In this document: in pieces, positions 34,082 through 42,354 of the stretch
How positions within the stretch are numbered: position 1 is the first letter of the stretch
Layout: every line of letters starts with the position of its first letter
DNA from: UBA1479 sp963972065
GTDB lineage: Bacteria > Pseudomonadota > Alphaproteobacteria > Rhodospirillales > Casp-alpha2
Reading direction: 5' to 3'
Length of the DNA stretch: 64,000 bases
NCBI GenBank assembly: GCA_963972065.1
Contig: CAXAVJ010000006.1
Coordinates: 10,720 to 74,719 of the forward strand
Made by a program: the position numbers and the translations under genes
The notes under the pieces: model-generated
Databases searched by the model: none
Told to the model about the DNA's origin: nothing
The model's input: the letters and a program-made list of their open reading frames with translations, nothing else

Positions 34082-34198
34082 GCACCTTGGAAGGGCGCTG
34101 TTCTATCATCCCTTTTGCCGCAAGGTAAACCGCGATGACGCGGTCGCCTTGCAATGGATGCGGATTTCTCCCCGCCGCCAGGCGAAAGGCCGCGCCCC

Positions 34199-34915
34199 CT
34201 ATTCCACCACCCGGTAGCCGACGCCCTTCATGGTGAGGATCACCGTGGGGTTTTTCGCATCCGGTTCGATCTTGCGGCGCAGCCGCGAGATATAGGTGTC
34301 GATGGTGCGGTCGAGGGGCGCGTCGTCGAAGCCGCTGATGGCGTCCAACAGGGCATCGCGGCTGACGACCCGCCCGGGATGCCGCGCCAGGGCCGCCAGG
34401 ACCAGGAATTCGGAGCGCGTGAAGTCGACATCCTCGCCCTTGGGATTTTGCGCCGTATAGCCGGCAAGGTTCAGGGTCCAGCCGGAAAACCGCACCACAT
34501 CCGGGCCCGGCGCGCCCAACGGGCTGCGCCCGGCGGCGCCGGCCGTCCCCGATTGCGCCCGCGCGATCATGTTCCGGATGCGCAGCAACAGTTCGCCCGG
34601 GTCGACGCCCTTGGTCAGATAGTCGTCGGCGCCGAGTTCCAGCGCCGCCAGGCGCTGTTCCGTGGTGGTGCGGGCACTCAGCACGATGATCGGCACGTTG
34701 GACCGGCCCCGCACCTTGCGGATCAGGGTCAGGCCGTCCTCGTCGGGCAGACCCAGGTCGGTGAGGATCAGGTCCGGGGGGCGGGCCTCGATGGCGGTCA
34801 GGGCGTCTTCGACGGTCGCCGCGATATCAACGCCATAGCCCTCGGACTTCAGATGGAATTCCAAGAGCCCGCTGATCAGCGCATCGTCTTCAACCAAGAG
34901 GATATGTGTGGTCAT
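34199..34915 (-). CDS. OmpR-family response regulator
   Basis: 238 residues from the ATG at 34915 (MTTHILLVEDD), preferred over a 14-residue extension. Receiver domain: acidic pair in VEDD, phosphoacceptor Asp53 in LTDLGLPDEDG, Thr/Ser in VLSAR and Lys in YLTKG. A linker of ~30 residues leads to a winged-helix DNA-binding domain (DFTRSEFLVLAALARHPGRVVSR and DTYISRLRRKIEPD). No sensor kinase gene is adjacent, so its signal is unknown. The tRNA-Leu lies 117 nt downstream. Confidence 0.94.
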   Translation of the reverse strand: MTTHILLVEDDALISGLLEFHLKSEGYGVDIAATVEDALTAIEARPPDLILTDLGLPDEDGLTLIRKVRGRSNVPIIVLSARTTTEQRLAALELGADDYLTKGVDPGELLLRIRNMIARAQSGTAGAAGRSPLGAPGPDVVRFSGWTLNLAGYTAQNPKGEDVDFTRSEFLVLAALARHPGRVVSRDALLDAISGFDDAPLDRTIDTYISRLRRKIEPDAKNPTVILTMKGVGYRVVE

Positions 34916-35093
34916 GGCGCGCAGATTATGAATTTTCGGCCGCCCCCGCCAGTTCAATCCCGTCAGGCCGTGTCAGGTGCGAGTCAGGTTGCCGCCATCA
35001 CGGGTCAAGGTGCCGCTGCAAGAATGGCGTCACTCCAGAGCCGCCCTTTCGGCCTCTGGTCACAGAACGTGAGCCAACAGAAGAGACCCCATC

Positions 35094-35486
35094 ATGACCA
35101 CCTTCCGCCGCATCACCCTCGCCGCCCTTGTCCTGATGTCCGCCGCCTTCATCGGCGCGCAAACATCGGCACGGGCCGCCGACGAACTGGCCCAGGTCCG
35201 CGTGCCGCGCCTGGACATGCTGATCGACGCCCGCTGCGAAGGGGGGGCTGCCGTGTTTCGCATGAAGAACCGCGGCGACATGTGGCCGAAGACCGCCGCC
35301 CTGATGATCGTGACCCATGACGGCGAAACGCTTCTGGCGAAACGCGAGATGCGCTTTGCCGTCAATCAGACCGCGACCGTGAAATTCCTTAAGGCCGCCA
35401 AATATCCCGCGGGCGTGACGCTGTACATCAAGCCGCGCTGGGAAGACCGTGGATACGGCTCGGGCCTCCGCCTGCGCTGCAGCTAG
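35094..35486 (+). CDS. Small exported protein of unknown function, 130 aa
   Basis: Signal peptide MTTFRRITLAALVLMSAAFIG...SARAADE is clear. The mature ~100 residues are beta-rich with two cysteines, one early (DARCEGG) and one at the very end (LRLRCS), which could form a disulfide. MKNRGDMWPKTAALMIV and ATVKFLKAAKYPAGVTLYI suggest an Ig-like or small sandwich fold. No family is recognised. AAGAGACC before ATG serves as ribosome site. Convergent with the E1 gene, 3 nt apart. Confidence 0.7.
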   Translation: MTTFRRITLAALVLMSAAFIGAQTSARAADELAQVRVPRLDMLIDARCEGGAAVFRMKNRGDMWPKTAALMIVTHDGETLLAKREMRFAVNQTATVKFLKAAKYPAGVTLYIKPRWEDRGYGSGLRLRCS

Positions 35487-35489
35487 GCC

Positions 35490-37832
35490 CTAGTCCGCGA
35501 AGGCCGCGGTGATGGCCGCGGCATCCAAGCCGTACTTCCGATGCAGATCCTGGACCGTGCCGCATTGGCCGAAGTCCTCGACCCCCAATGCGGCCACCCG
35601 ATGGCCCAGCACGCCGCCGAGCCAGCTGAGCGTCGCCGGATGGCCGTCGATGACGGTGACCAGCTTGCCGCCCGGCTTGATCGCCCCCAGCAACTTGGCC
35701 GCATGGCTGTCGGCGCCGTTCTTGCGCCAATCGGAATACAGCCGGTCCGGCGAGGTCACGGCGAGCACGCCCGGGCCGTTCTTCCCGGCCAGCGTTTCCG
35801 CCGCCGCCATGGCTTCCGGCGCCAGCACGCCCGTATAAACGATGGCGCCCGCGTCTTTTGACGACGGTTGCTTCAACCAATAGGCGCCCGCGATCACCTG
35901 ATCGGCCAGGGCCGTGTCCATCTTGCGGTCGGGCTGTTCCAGCGGCCGGGTCGACAGGCGCAGATAGATCGAGCCGCCGTCTTCGGCCTGCATATGGCTG
36001 AAACCCCAGCGCATGACGGCTTCGAGTTCGTCCGCGTAGGTCGGCTCGAAATAGGCCAGGCCCGGCTGCCCCATGCCGATCATCGGCGTGGCGACGGACT
36101 GATGGGCGCCGCCTTCGGGCGCCAGGGTCACGCCGGCCGGCGTCGCCACCACCATGAACCGCGCGTCCTGGTAACAGGCGTAGTTGAGCGCATCCAGGCC
36201 CCGCTGAATGAACGGGTCATACAGCGTGCCGATGGGCAGCAGGCGTTCGCCGTGCAGTTCGTGGCTGAGGCCCAAGGCGGCGAGCGCCAGGAACAGGTTG
36301 TTTTCGGCAATGCCCAATTCCAGATGCTGGCCTTCGTCGTTGGCGCCCCATTTCTGCACCGACGGCACGTTGACCTTGCGGAAGGTGTCCTCCCGTTCCT
36401 CCATGGCGAAGATGCCGCGGCGGTTGACCCAGGGACCCAGGTTGGTCGACACGGTGACGTCGGGCGAGGTGGTGACGATGCGGTCGGCCAGGTCCTGGTC
36501 CGTCGCCGCCAGCTCGAACAGAATCTTGCCGAAGGCTTCCTGGGTCGAACCTTTGCCCTTGCCCGTTTCCGCCAGCTTGGCCGGCACGGCGACGGGCTTG
36601 GCCGACATGCGGCGATCTTTGGCACCCGGCCCCATGAAGGGGGTCTTGGCGATGAAATCGGCGAGCAGGTCCGCCCGGTCTTCCATACCGGCGAAGGGCT
36701 CCCACTCCTGGCCTTCCTGGATGCCCAGATTCTTGCGGAAGCCCTGCAACTGGTCCGGCGTGAGGATGCCCGCGTGGTTATCCTTATGGCCCGCCAAGGG
36801 CAGGCCCCAGCCTTTGATGGTATAGGCCAGGAAACAGGTCGGGATGTCGTCATCGGCGGATTTAAAGGCTTCGCAGATGGTTTCCAGGCAGTGGCCGCCC
36901 AGGTTGGACATCAGGTCCTGCAGTTCGTCATCCGTATGAGACGCCAGCAATTCCGGAATGCCAGGCGCGTTGCCGATATCGGCGGTCAGATGATCGCGCC
37001 ACGCCGCCCCGCCCTGGAACGTGAGGGCCGCGTACATGTCGTTGGGGCAATCGTTGATCCATTTCTTCAGCGCCTTGCCGCCCGGTTTCTGGAAGGCGTC
37101 CAGCATCAGCTTGCCGTACTTCATGATGACCACGCGCCAACCGGCGGCGCGGAACAGACGGTCGATCAGGCGGAACAGCTTGTCGTTGACGACGCCGTCC
37201 AGGCTCTGGCGGTTGTAGTCGATGATCCACCAGCAATTGCGCAGGTTATGCTTCCAGCCCTCGAGGATCGCCTCATACATGTTGCCTTCATCCATTTCGG
37301 CATCACCGACCAGCGCGATCATGCGCCCCGGTTCGCGCGCGCGGACGGATTCGAAATGGCGGCGGGTGTAATCCTGGGTCAGCGACGCGAACATGGTCAT
37401 GGCCGGGCCCATGCCGACGGAGCCGGTGGAGAAATCCACGTCGTCCGTGTCCTTGGTGCGCGACGGATAGCTCTGCGCCCCGCCCAGGCCGCGGAAGTTC
37501 TCGAGCTTCTCCCGCGTCTGGTTGCCCATCAGGTACTGGATGGCATGGAACACCGGGCTGGCATGGGGTTTCACGGCGACCCGGTCCTGCGGGCGCAAGG
37601 CATGGAAATACAGCGCCGTCATCAGCGCCGCCGACGACGCGCAGGACGCCTGGTGCCCGCCGACCTTGACCTCGCCCTTGGCGCGGATGTGGTTGGCATT
37701 ATGGATGGTCCAGGTCGACAGCCACAGGATGCGTTTCTGCAGATCGCTCAGACAGGCCAGGGTGTCCGCGTCGGGGCCGGCCCCCGGGTTGGGTTCGATC
37801 ATCAGGTGGTTCGGGGTGTCGAGAGGGGCCAT
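35490..37832 (-). CDS. Homodimeric 2-oxoacid dehydrogenase E1 (AceE/MdeB-like, transketolase family)
   Basis: 780 residues, shorter than AceE (~887) and close to MdeB-type proteins. The thiamine diphosphate motif is GDAEMDEGNMYEAI...NCWWIIDYNRQS; substrate and domain landmarks are KVGGHQASCASSAALMTALY, STGSVGMGPAM, KGWGLPLAGHKDNHAG and ELGIAENNLFLALAALG. In Pseudomonas putida, mdeB encodes an alpha-ketobutyrate dehydrogenase E1 controlled by the Lrp-type MdeR; here too an Lrp-family gene is divergent. The methionine gamma-lyase gene mdeA is absent. Decarboxylation of pyruvate or another 2-oxoacid is likely, but no E2/E3 genes are nearby. Confidence 0.87.
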   Translation of the reverse strand: MAPLDTPNHLMIEPNPGAGPDADTLACLSDLQKRILWLSTWTIHNANHIRAKGEVKVGGHQASCASSAALMTALYFHALRPQDRVAVKPHASPVFHAIQYLMGNQTREKLENFRGLGGAQSYPSRTKDTDDVDFSTGSVGMGPAMTMFASLTQDYTRRHFESVRAREPGRMIALVGDAEMDEGNMYEAILEGWKHNLRNCWWIIDYNRQSLDGVVNDKLFRLIDRLFRAAGWRVVIMKYGKLMLDAFQKPGGKALKKWINDCPNDMYAALTFQGGAAWRDHLTADIGNAPGIPELLASHTDDELQDLMSNLGGHCLETICEAFKSADDDIPTCFLAYTIKGWGLPLAGHKDNHAGILTPDQLQGFRKNLGIQEGQEWEPFAGMEDRADLLADFIAKTPFMGPGAKDRRMSAKPVAVPAKLAETGKGKGSTQEAFGKILFELAATDQDLADRIVTTSPDVTVSTNLGPWVNRRGIFAMEEREDTFRKVNVPSVQKWGANDEGQHLELGIAENNLFLALAALGLSHELHGERLLPIGTLYDPFIQRGLDALNYACYQDARFMVVATPAGVTLAPEGGAHQSVATPMIGMGQPGLAYFEPTYADELEAVMRWGFSHMQAEDGGSIYLRLSTRPLEQPDRKMDTALADQVIAGAYWLKQPSSKDAGAIVYTGVLAPEAMAAAETLAGKNGPGVLAVTSPDRLYSDWRKNGADSHAAKLLGAIKPGGKLVTVIDGHPATLSWLGGVLGHRVAALGVEDFGQCGTVQDLHRKYGLDAAAITAAFAD

Positions 37833-37919
37833 GGGGGTCTCCGGGCGGGAAGGATGCGAATTCGCAGGATCTGACGCAATCCTACGCCAATAATCCGGCT
37901 ATTTCCTTGCGATCTACGG

Positions 37920-37965
37920 CGCATAATGGGATATTTACGCAATAATTATGACTTTTATGCCCTCG
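37920..37965. promoter_or_regulatory. AT-rich divergent control region of E1 and Lrp genes
   Basis: Within the 145-nt gap between the divergent genes, the segment around ATTTACGCAATAATTATG is markedly AT-rich against its surroundings. Lrp-type regulators bind such DNA, so autoregulation and control of the E1 gene are plausible. I see no unambiguous -35/-10 pair. Confidence 0.35.
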
Positions 37966-37977
37966 GATTGGTGAAAA

Positions 37978-38451
37978 ATGCCCGATATTGACCTTGATGC
38001 CATCGACCGCCGCATCCTCACCGCGATCCAGACCAACGCCCGCATGCGCAACGTCGATCTGGCCGAGGCCGTGGGCCTGTCGGCTTCGCCCTGCCTGCGT
38101 CGGGTCAAACGATTGGAGGACGCGGGCGTAATCCGCGACTACGTCACCCTGGTCGATCAGCAGGCCGTGGGCCTGCCGGTGTCGATCTTCATCAGCGTGA
38201 CGTTGGAACGGCAGGTGGAAAAGGCGCTGGAGGAATTCGAGGCGGCCATCCGATCCTGGCCCGAGGTCATGGAATGCTATCTGATGACCGGCGACGCGGA
38301 TTACCTGCTGCGCGTAGTCACGGCGGACCTGTCCGCCTACGAGCGGTTCCTGATGGACAGGCTGACGCGGGTCACCGGCGTCGCCGCCATCAAATCCAGT
38401 TTTTCCCTGAAACAGGTGGTCTACCGCACGGCATTGCCGGTGTCAGCTTGA
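37978..38451 (+). CDS. Lrp/AsnC-family transcriptional regulator
   Basis: 157 residues. N-terminal helix-turn-helix (LDAIDRRILTAIQ, NVDLAEAVGLSASPCLRRVKRL) and C-terminal RAM ligand-binding domain (YVTLVDQQAVGLPVSIFISVTLE, VMECYLMTGDADYLLRV). RAM domains bind amino acids. Placed head to head with the E1 gene, which it probably controls in response to an amino acid such as methionine, alanine or a branched-chain acid. Confidence 0.94.
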   Translation: MPDIDLDAIDRRILTAIQTNARMRNVDLAEAVGLSASPCLRRVKRLEDAGVIRDYVTLVDQQAVGLPVSIFISVTLERQVEKALEEFEAAIRSWPEVMECYLMTGDADYLLRVVTADLSAYERFLMDRLTRVTGVAAIKSSFSLKQVVYRTALPVSA

Positions 38452-38483
38452 GGCGGCCCAAGCCGCTCGATCATCCCTAAACC

Positions 38484-38556
38484 GTCATTGCCGGGCGTGA
38501 CCCGGCAATCCAGTCTTTCCGGGGACATGGACCCCCGGGTCAAGCCCGGGGGTGAC
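38484..38556. repeat. REP-like palindromic element
   Basis: Bounded by GTCA and TGAC, like the element at 9840. It holds hairpins TTGCCGGG-CGTGA-CCCGGCAA and CCCCCGGG-TCAAG-CCCGGGGG. The GGGTCAAGCCCGGGG core is a frequent alphaproteobacterial intergenic repeat. It lies between convergent genes. Confidence 0.8.
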
Positions 38557-38584
38557 GCATGGAAAAGCGGCACCAAGCCGGCGA

Positions 38585-38911
38585 CTATTTCTTCTTGTCG
38601 ACGTCGATGTAACCGCGCTCGATCGCGGTTTCGATCATCTGCGCGCCATGGATCAGCTCGTCGTAGGAGCGGCGCAAGAGGTTCAGTTCGCGCACCTGTT
38701 CGTCCGACGGCAGGCCCTTCGCGCCATGGGCCAGTTCGATCAGCCGCTTGATATACATGCCCCGCGCCTTGGCCACGAGTTGGAAATAAGGCGTCAACTC
38801 GGCCACGGACACGTTGGGCACAAGGTCGTGAATGGTCTCGCGGTTGATGTCACGCAGAATGTCGTGCATCTGCATGCGCGCGCGGCCGATATCCCGTTCG
38901 TCACTAGGCAT
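38585..38911 (-). CDS. Conserved hypothetical helical protein, 108 aa
   Basis: 108 residues, charged and helical: DIGRARMQMHDILRDINRET, AELTPYFQLVAKARGMYIKRLIEL and VRELNLLRRSYDELIHGAQMIETAIERGY. No membrane segment, cysteine or nucleotide-binding motif. I do not recognise a family. Base composition matches the neighbours and the frame ends in a lysine run (KKK), so it is likely real. Transcribed separately, ~100 nt from the DUF3126 gene. Confidence 0.65.
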   Translation of the reverse strand: MPSDERDIGRARMQMHDILRDINRETIHDLVPNVSVAELTPYFQLVAKARGMYIKRLIELAHGAKGLPSDEQVRELNLLRRSYDELIHGAQMIETAIERGYIDVDKKK

Positions 38912-39017
38912 TGGATGGACTCCCGAAAAGGTTTGATCCTTGCCCCGACGTTACGCCGAAGCGGGCCCGCCGCCAATGCGCGAAATCAAGTCCCTGAATT
39001 GGGCCTTCGGGCACCGG

Positions 39018-39233
39018 TCAATCCAGCGGCAGGTCTTCTTCCAGGATGGCGATTTGCAGGGAGTAGGAGACTTCGCCCTCGTCCTCGTCGCGGTGCAGAA
39101 CGCCAACGAACTGTTCACCCAGATAGACCTCGACCGGATGGCCTTCTTTCTTCGGCGGCTTGACCGTGAAACGGTTGTTGTCGAACGCGGCACGCAGATA
39201 CTGCTGCAGGCGGGCGATTTCCGATAATTTCAT
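39018..39233 (-). CDS. DUF3126 family protein
   Basis: 71 residues, matching the short alphaproteobacterial DUF3126 family: LSEIARLQQYLRAAFDNNRFTV followed by PPKKEGHPVEVYLGEQFVGVLHRDEDEGE and YSLQIAILEEDLPLD. Soluble; function unknown. It may be read together with the ferredoxin and dehydrogenase genes upstream on the same strand (77-nt gap). Confidence 0.88.
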   Translation of the reverse strand: MKLSEIARLQQYLRAAFDNNRFTVKPPKKEGHPVEVYLGEQFVGVLHRDEDEGEVSYSLQIAILEEDLPLD

Positions 39234-39310
39234 GGCGTTGGGGCCTTCCCTGTCTTTATTGCGATTGTGCCGGGCGTGGCGCGCATGAATGCACGATCAT
39301 ACCCGACTTT

Positions 39311-39577
39311 TCAAATATCCAGCACCAGCGCCGTCTTCGGCACGGAACAGCAGATCAAAATCTCGTCCGGGGCGTCCGGCTGATAGACACCGTCGTCGCT
39401 GTATTCGATGTCGCCCTCGATCTTGCGGCACTGGCAGGTCGTGCAGATGCCCGACCGGCAGCTGTAGGCCAGCACCAGGTCCAGGCTTTCGGCCAGATCG
39501 AGGATGCTGTCGTGGGAGCCGTCCCAGGTCCCGGTCACGCCCGAGCGGCGGAATTCGACGGTCAGTTGCTCAGTCAT
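39311..39577 (-). CDS. [2Fe-2S] plant-type ferredoxin
   Basis: 88 residues from the ATG at 39577, which overlaps the preceding gene's stop by 8 nt. Cluster ligands Cys40, Cys45, Cys48 (SCRSGICTTCQC) and one of Cys76/77 (LICCSVP) form the classical C-x4-C-x2-C-x~28-C set. The sequence resembles the ferredoxin domains of oxygenase reductases more than adrenodoxin types. Tight overlap with the dehydrogenase suggests a common redox pathway, but a partner reductase is not in the window. Confidence 0.88.
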   Translation of the reverse strand: MTEQLTVEFRRSGVTGTWDGSHDSILDLAESLDLVLAYSCRSGICTTCQCRKIEGDIEYSDDGVYQPDAPDEILICCSVPKTALVLDI

Positions 39578-40646
39578 TGGCGCCCCTGACCGCGGCCAGC
39601 ACCGCATCCGTGACCTGGCGGGTGGTGGCGGAACCACCCAGGTCGGGCGACACGGCCTCGCGCGATCCGGTGACCCGCTCGACCGCCGCCATCAGGCGCT
39701 TGGCGGCAGCCGCCTCGCCCAGGTGGTCCAACAACATGACACCGGACCAGAAACAGCCGATGGGGTTGGCCACCCCCTTGCCGATGATGTCGAAGGCAGA
39801 GCCGTGGATCGGCTCGAACATCGACGGGAAGTCCCGTTCCGGCCGCAGGTTCGCCGTCGGCGCGATGCCGAGCGATCCCGTAAGCGCCGCCGCCAGATCC
39901 GACAACACGTCGGCATGCAGGTTGGTGGCGACGATGGTGTCCAGCGTCTGGGGCTTCAGCACCATGCGCGTGGTCATGGCGTCGACCAGCATCTTGTCGG
40001 TTTCGACGTCGGGGTAATCCTTGCGCACGACCTCGAACACATCGTCCCAGAACACCATGCCGTGGCGCTGGGCGTTGGATTTGGTGACCAGGGTCAGCTT
40101 CTTGCGGGGGCGCGAGCGGGCCAGGTCCAGGGCGAAACGCTGAATGCGCTCCACACCCGCGCGGGTGAACACGGCGACGTCCATGCCGACTTCCTCGGGC
40201 AGCCCCGTATGCACCCGGCCGCCGACGCCGGCGTATTCGCCTTCGGAGTTCTCGCGCACGATGACCCAGTCCAGGTCGCCGGGCTTGACGTTCTTCAGGG
40301 GGCCGTCGATGCCGGGCAACAGCTTGGACGGGCGCACGTTGGCGTATTGATCCAGGGTCTGGCAAATCTTGAGCCGCAGGCCCCAAAGGGTGATGTGATC
40401 AGGGATATTGGGGTCGCCGGCGGAGCCGAAATAGATGGCATCGAAGGGCTTCAACGTCTCGACCCCGTCTTCGGGCATCATCACGCCGTGCTTGCGGTAA
40501 TAATCACCGCCCCAAGGGAAGGTTTCGACCTTGAGCGAGAACCCGCCGTCCCTCTCAGCGACCGCGTTCAGGACCTCGACACCGGCCTCGACGACCTCCG
40601 GTCCGATCCCATCCCCGCCGATGGCGGCAATTCGGTATTCACCCAT
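39570..40646 (-). CDS. Tartrate dehydrogenase/D-malate dehydrogenase-type decarboxylating enzyme
   Basis: 358 residues of the isopropylmalate/isocitrate dehydrogenase family. The start EYRIAAIGGDGIGPEVVEAG, then LWGLRLKICQTLDQYANVRP and VRENSEGEYAGVGGR, followed by TKSNAQRHGMVFWDDVF and NLHADVLSDLAAAL, is the pattern of tartrate dehydrogenase/decarboxylase and D-malate dehydrogenase, not of LeuB. It oxidises a 2-hydroxy dicarboxylic acid with NAD and a divalent metal. Exact substrate uncertain. Its 3' end overlaps the ferredoxin start. Confidence 0.88.
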   Translation of the reverse strand: MGEYRIAAIGGDGIGPEVVEAGVEVLNAVAERDGGFSLKVETFPWGGDYYRKHGVMMPEDGVETLKPFDAIYFGSAGDPNIPDHITLWGLRLKICQTLDQYANVRPSKLLPGIDGPLKNVKPGDLDWVIVRENSEGEYAGVGGRVHTGLPEEVGMDVAVFTRAGVERIQRFALDLARSRPRKKLTLVTKSNAQRHGMVFWDDVFEVVRKDYPDVETDKMLVDAMTTRMVLKPQTLDTIVATNLHADVLSDLAAALTGSLGIAPTANLRPERDFPSMFEPIHGSAFDIIGKGVANPIGCFWSGVMLLDHLGEAAAAKRLMAAVERVTGSREAVSPDLGGSATTRQVTDAVLAAVRGAND

Positions 40647-40706
40647 GGTCTAATTTTCTCCATAATTTAATCGGATGTTTCCCAATTATGGGCTTGAATA
40701 GTGGAA

Positions 40707-40740
40707 TTTCCGCCCGGGTCAAGCCGCGCCTGGGCGGAAA
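40707..40740. promoter_or_regulatory. Hairpin ahead of a -10 element
   Basis: TTTCCGCCC (40707-40715) and GGGCGGAAA (40732-40740) are perfect 9-bp arms around 16 nt, in the gap between the divergent dehydrogenase and integrase-domain genes. It could be an operator over the -35 position of the rightward promoter. Confidence 0.45.
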
Positions 40741-40743
40741 CGG

Positions 40744-40749
40744 TATAAT
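40744..40749 (+). promoter_or_regulatory. Consensus TATAAT -10 element
   Basis: Exact TATAAT four bases after the hairpin, 45 nt before the ATG of the integrase-domain gene. No good -35 is seen at 16-18 nt, so activation may be needed. Confidence 0.45.
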
Positions 40750-40793
40750 TCCCCAGCGGGAATAGTGCAAATTTAGGCGGCGAACCTGGACCG

Positions 40794-41243
40794 ATGCCCC
40801 GATTGAATCACCACACGGCCTGGACTGTTTTTGTCGACTGGTGCCAGAACCGGGGGCTGCGGCCCCTGCCGGCCAACCCGTGGACCGTGGCCGCCTATGC
40901 CCGCTGGTGCGAAACCAATCACCATTACCAGACCATCGTCAACATGGTGAAGGCGATCGCCAAGGAACACATGCGCAAGTCGCGCAAGCGCCCGGATCGC
41001 CACCCCCTGGTGACCCGCACCCTGAACCTGATCGCCAAGCGCGAGGAAGAACGGGAAGAAGACAAGGTCCAGGCCGCGGCCCTGTTCCCGGAAGAGGATT
41101 TCGTTTCCGCCAAGGCCGCAGAAACCACGTCCGCCCGCGTTCAGCGCGAGGTGCACACCCGCACCCAGGACGCCGCCAAGGGCCTGCGCCGGGCCTTGCG
41201 GGCCACGCCCAAGCTGGTATCACGCCGGCCGTCCCTGACCTGA
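40794..41243 (+). CDS. Protein with tyrosine-recombinase core-binding (SAM-like) domain but no catalytic domain
   Basis: 149 residues. The first ~80 match the N-terminal DNA-binding domain of phage integrases/XerC: TAWTVFVDWCQNRGLRPLPA, PWTVAAYARWCETNHHYQTIVNMVKAI and a following HP-x-VTRTLNLI segment. The catalytic R-HxxR-Y domain is missing; instead a charged helical stretch (AKREEEREEDKVQAA) and a basic tail (KGLRRALRATPKLVSRRP) follow. The frame is intact, codon use is normal and no integrase remnants are nearby, so it looks like a domesticated DNA-binding protein. Function unknown. Confidence 0.7.
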   Translation: MPRLNHHTAWTVFVDWCQNRGLRPLPANPWTVAAYARWCETNHHYQTIVNMVKAIAKEHMRKSRKRPDRHPLVTRTLNLIAKREEEREEDKVQAAALFPEEDFVSAKAAETTSARVQREVHTRTQDAAKGLRRALRATPKLVSRRPSLT

Positions 41244-41258
41244 CCCGGCCCGCCGGGA

Positions 41259-42287
41259 TTATTCGATATCCAACCGGCGTTCGATGCGGAAGGTTTCCTT
41301 GCCGCCGTCCTTGGTCGTGCGTTCCAGAACGGCAACGCCGAGATAACTGCCCGCATGCCAGTCAACGGTCTTGCGCTTGCCGACGAAGCGCATGTGCCGC
41401 GCCTGATTTTTATCCAAGGTAAAGGTCTTGGCCGCGATCTTGCGGTCCTTGGGGCCGGTGAAGGTCAGGGTCAGGCGGTCGCCCTGTTCGACCCAGAAGG
41501 CATCGACCCAGAATGCCAGCAACGGCGCCTTGGCGGACAATTTGGTGTCGCGGTAGAACCCCCGGCGCAGCGCGATGGGATTGATTTCGACCGGCGCGAA
41601 GCCGGCATCGTAAAGCGCCGTCGGCGTGCCCTTGAGCTGGCCCAGGGTTCGCGAATCCCACAACGGCGACGGCCCGGCGCCGCAGTTCGACGCGCGCTTG
41701 AGCCCGACAAAGGGGTCCACGATCTTGCCGTTCAGGCGCACGCCCAGGTGGATATGGGGAAATTCGGCCAGGCCGGACGATCCGACGGAACCCAGCCTGT
41801 CGCCCTTTTCCACCCGCTGGCCCGGCCGCACGGTGAGCGAGCCCCGCCGCAGATGGCAATAGAAGGTTTCCCAGCCCCCATCGTGGCCAATGACGACGGA
41901 ATTACCGCAGCCCTGTGACATCACCGCGTCATGCCCGACCAGGGACACGTCACCGTCCAGCATGCCGTCGCGCAGGCGTCGCACCGTACCGGTCGCCGCC
42001 GCGACCACGGGCACGCCGTCTTCCATTTTTGAATAGTCGCGGATGGCGATGTCGACGCCCGTATGGCCGTTGTAGCCATGGGCGCCGCAGGCATAATCAC
42101 GCACGCCAGGGCCGGGGTCGTGGTCGACGTGATTGACCAGCCAGCAGGTCCGCCCCGGATCGCAGGTCAGGGGCAGGCCCAGGGACGGTTGATCGTCGGC
42201 GCGCAAGGGTGCGGCGGAAGCGAACCCCGCCGCCAGAAAAATCACCACCAAAATCACGGAAACCCGGGGAATTTCAATGAACCGCAC
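41259..42287 (-). CDS. M23-family zinc metallopeptidase, exported
   Basis: 342 residues with an N-terminal signal/anchor (VSVILVVIFLAAGFASA). LytM zinc ligands: His and Asp in YNGHTGVDIAI (~residue 75) and His in FPHIHLGV (~180), with the third histidine in ETFYCHLRRG. Several cysteines (CDPGRTC, YACGAHG, GCGNS, SNCGAG) could form disulfides. M23 enzymes cut peptide cross-links in peptidoglycan. The C-terminal ~120 residues form an extra beta-rich domain (DRLTLTFTGPKDRKIAAKTF) not seen in standard LytM. Divergent from the MaoC gene. Confidence 0.9.
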   Translation of the reverse strand: MRFIEIPRVSVILVVIFLAAGFASAAPLRADDQPSLGLPLTCDPGRTCWLVNHVDHDPGPGVRDYACGAHGYNGHTGVDIAIRDYSKMEDGVPVVAAATGTVRRLRDGMLDGDVSLVGHDAVMSQGCGNSVVIGHDGGWETFYCHLRRGSLTVRPGQRVEKGDRLGSVGSSGLAEFPHIHLGVRLNGKIVDPFVGLKRASNCGAGPSPLWDSRTLGQLKGTPTALYDAGFAPVEINPIALRRGFYRDTKLSAKAPLLAFWVDAFWVEQGDRLTLTFTGPKDRKIAAKTFTLDKNQARHMRFVGKRKTVDWHAGSYLGVAVLERTTKDGGKETFRIERRLDIE

Positions 42288-42354
42288 AGCACCGTCCCTT
42301 TCCCGTGCATGCTACACGGGCATCCCCACCCCGCAAAACATTCCCTTGCGGGGG

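Noticed and set aside
33313..34128. 271-codon frame running across the dioxygenase, the repeat and tRNA-Leu
   Set aside because: Reads through a tRNA gene and a palindromic repeat; a common false frame.
35868..37874. 668-codon frame opposite the E1 gene
   Set aside because: Antisense shadow; the minus-strand product has full TPP-enzyme motifs and normal codon use.
40794..41243. Active integrase marking a prophage or island
   Set aside because: No catalytic domain, no att-like repeats and no phage genes around it; flanking genes are core metabolism.
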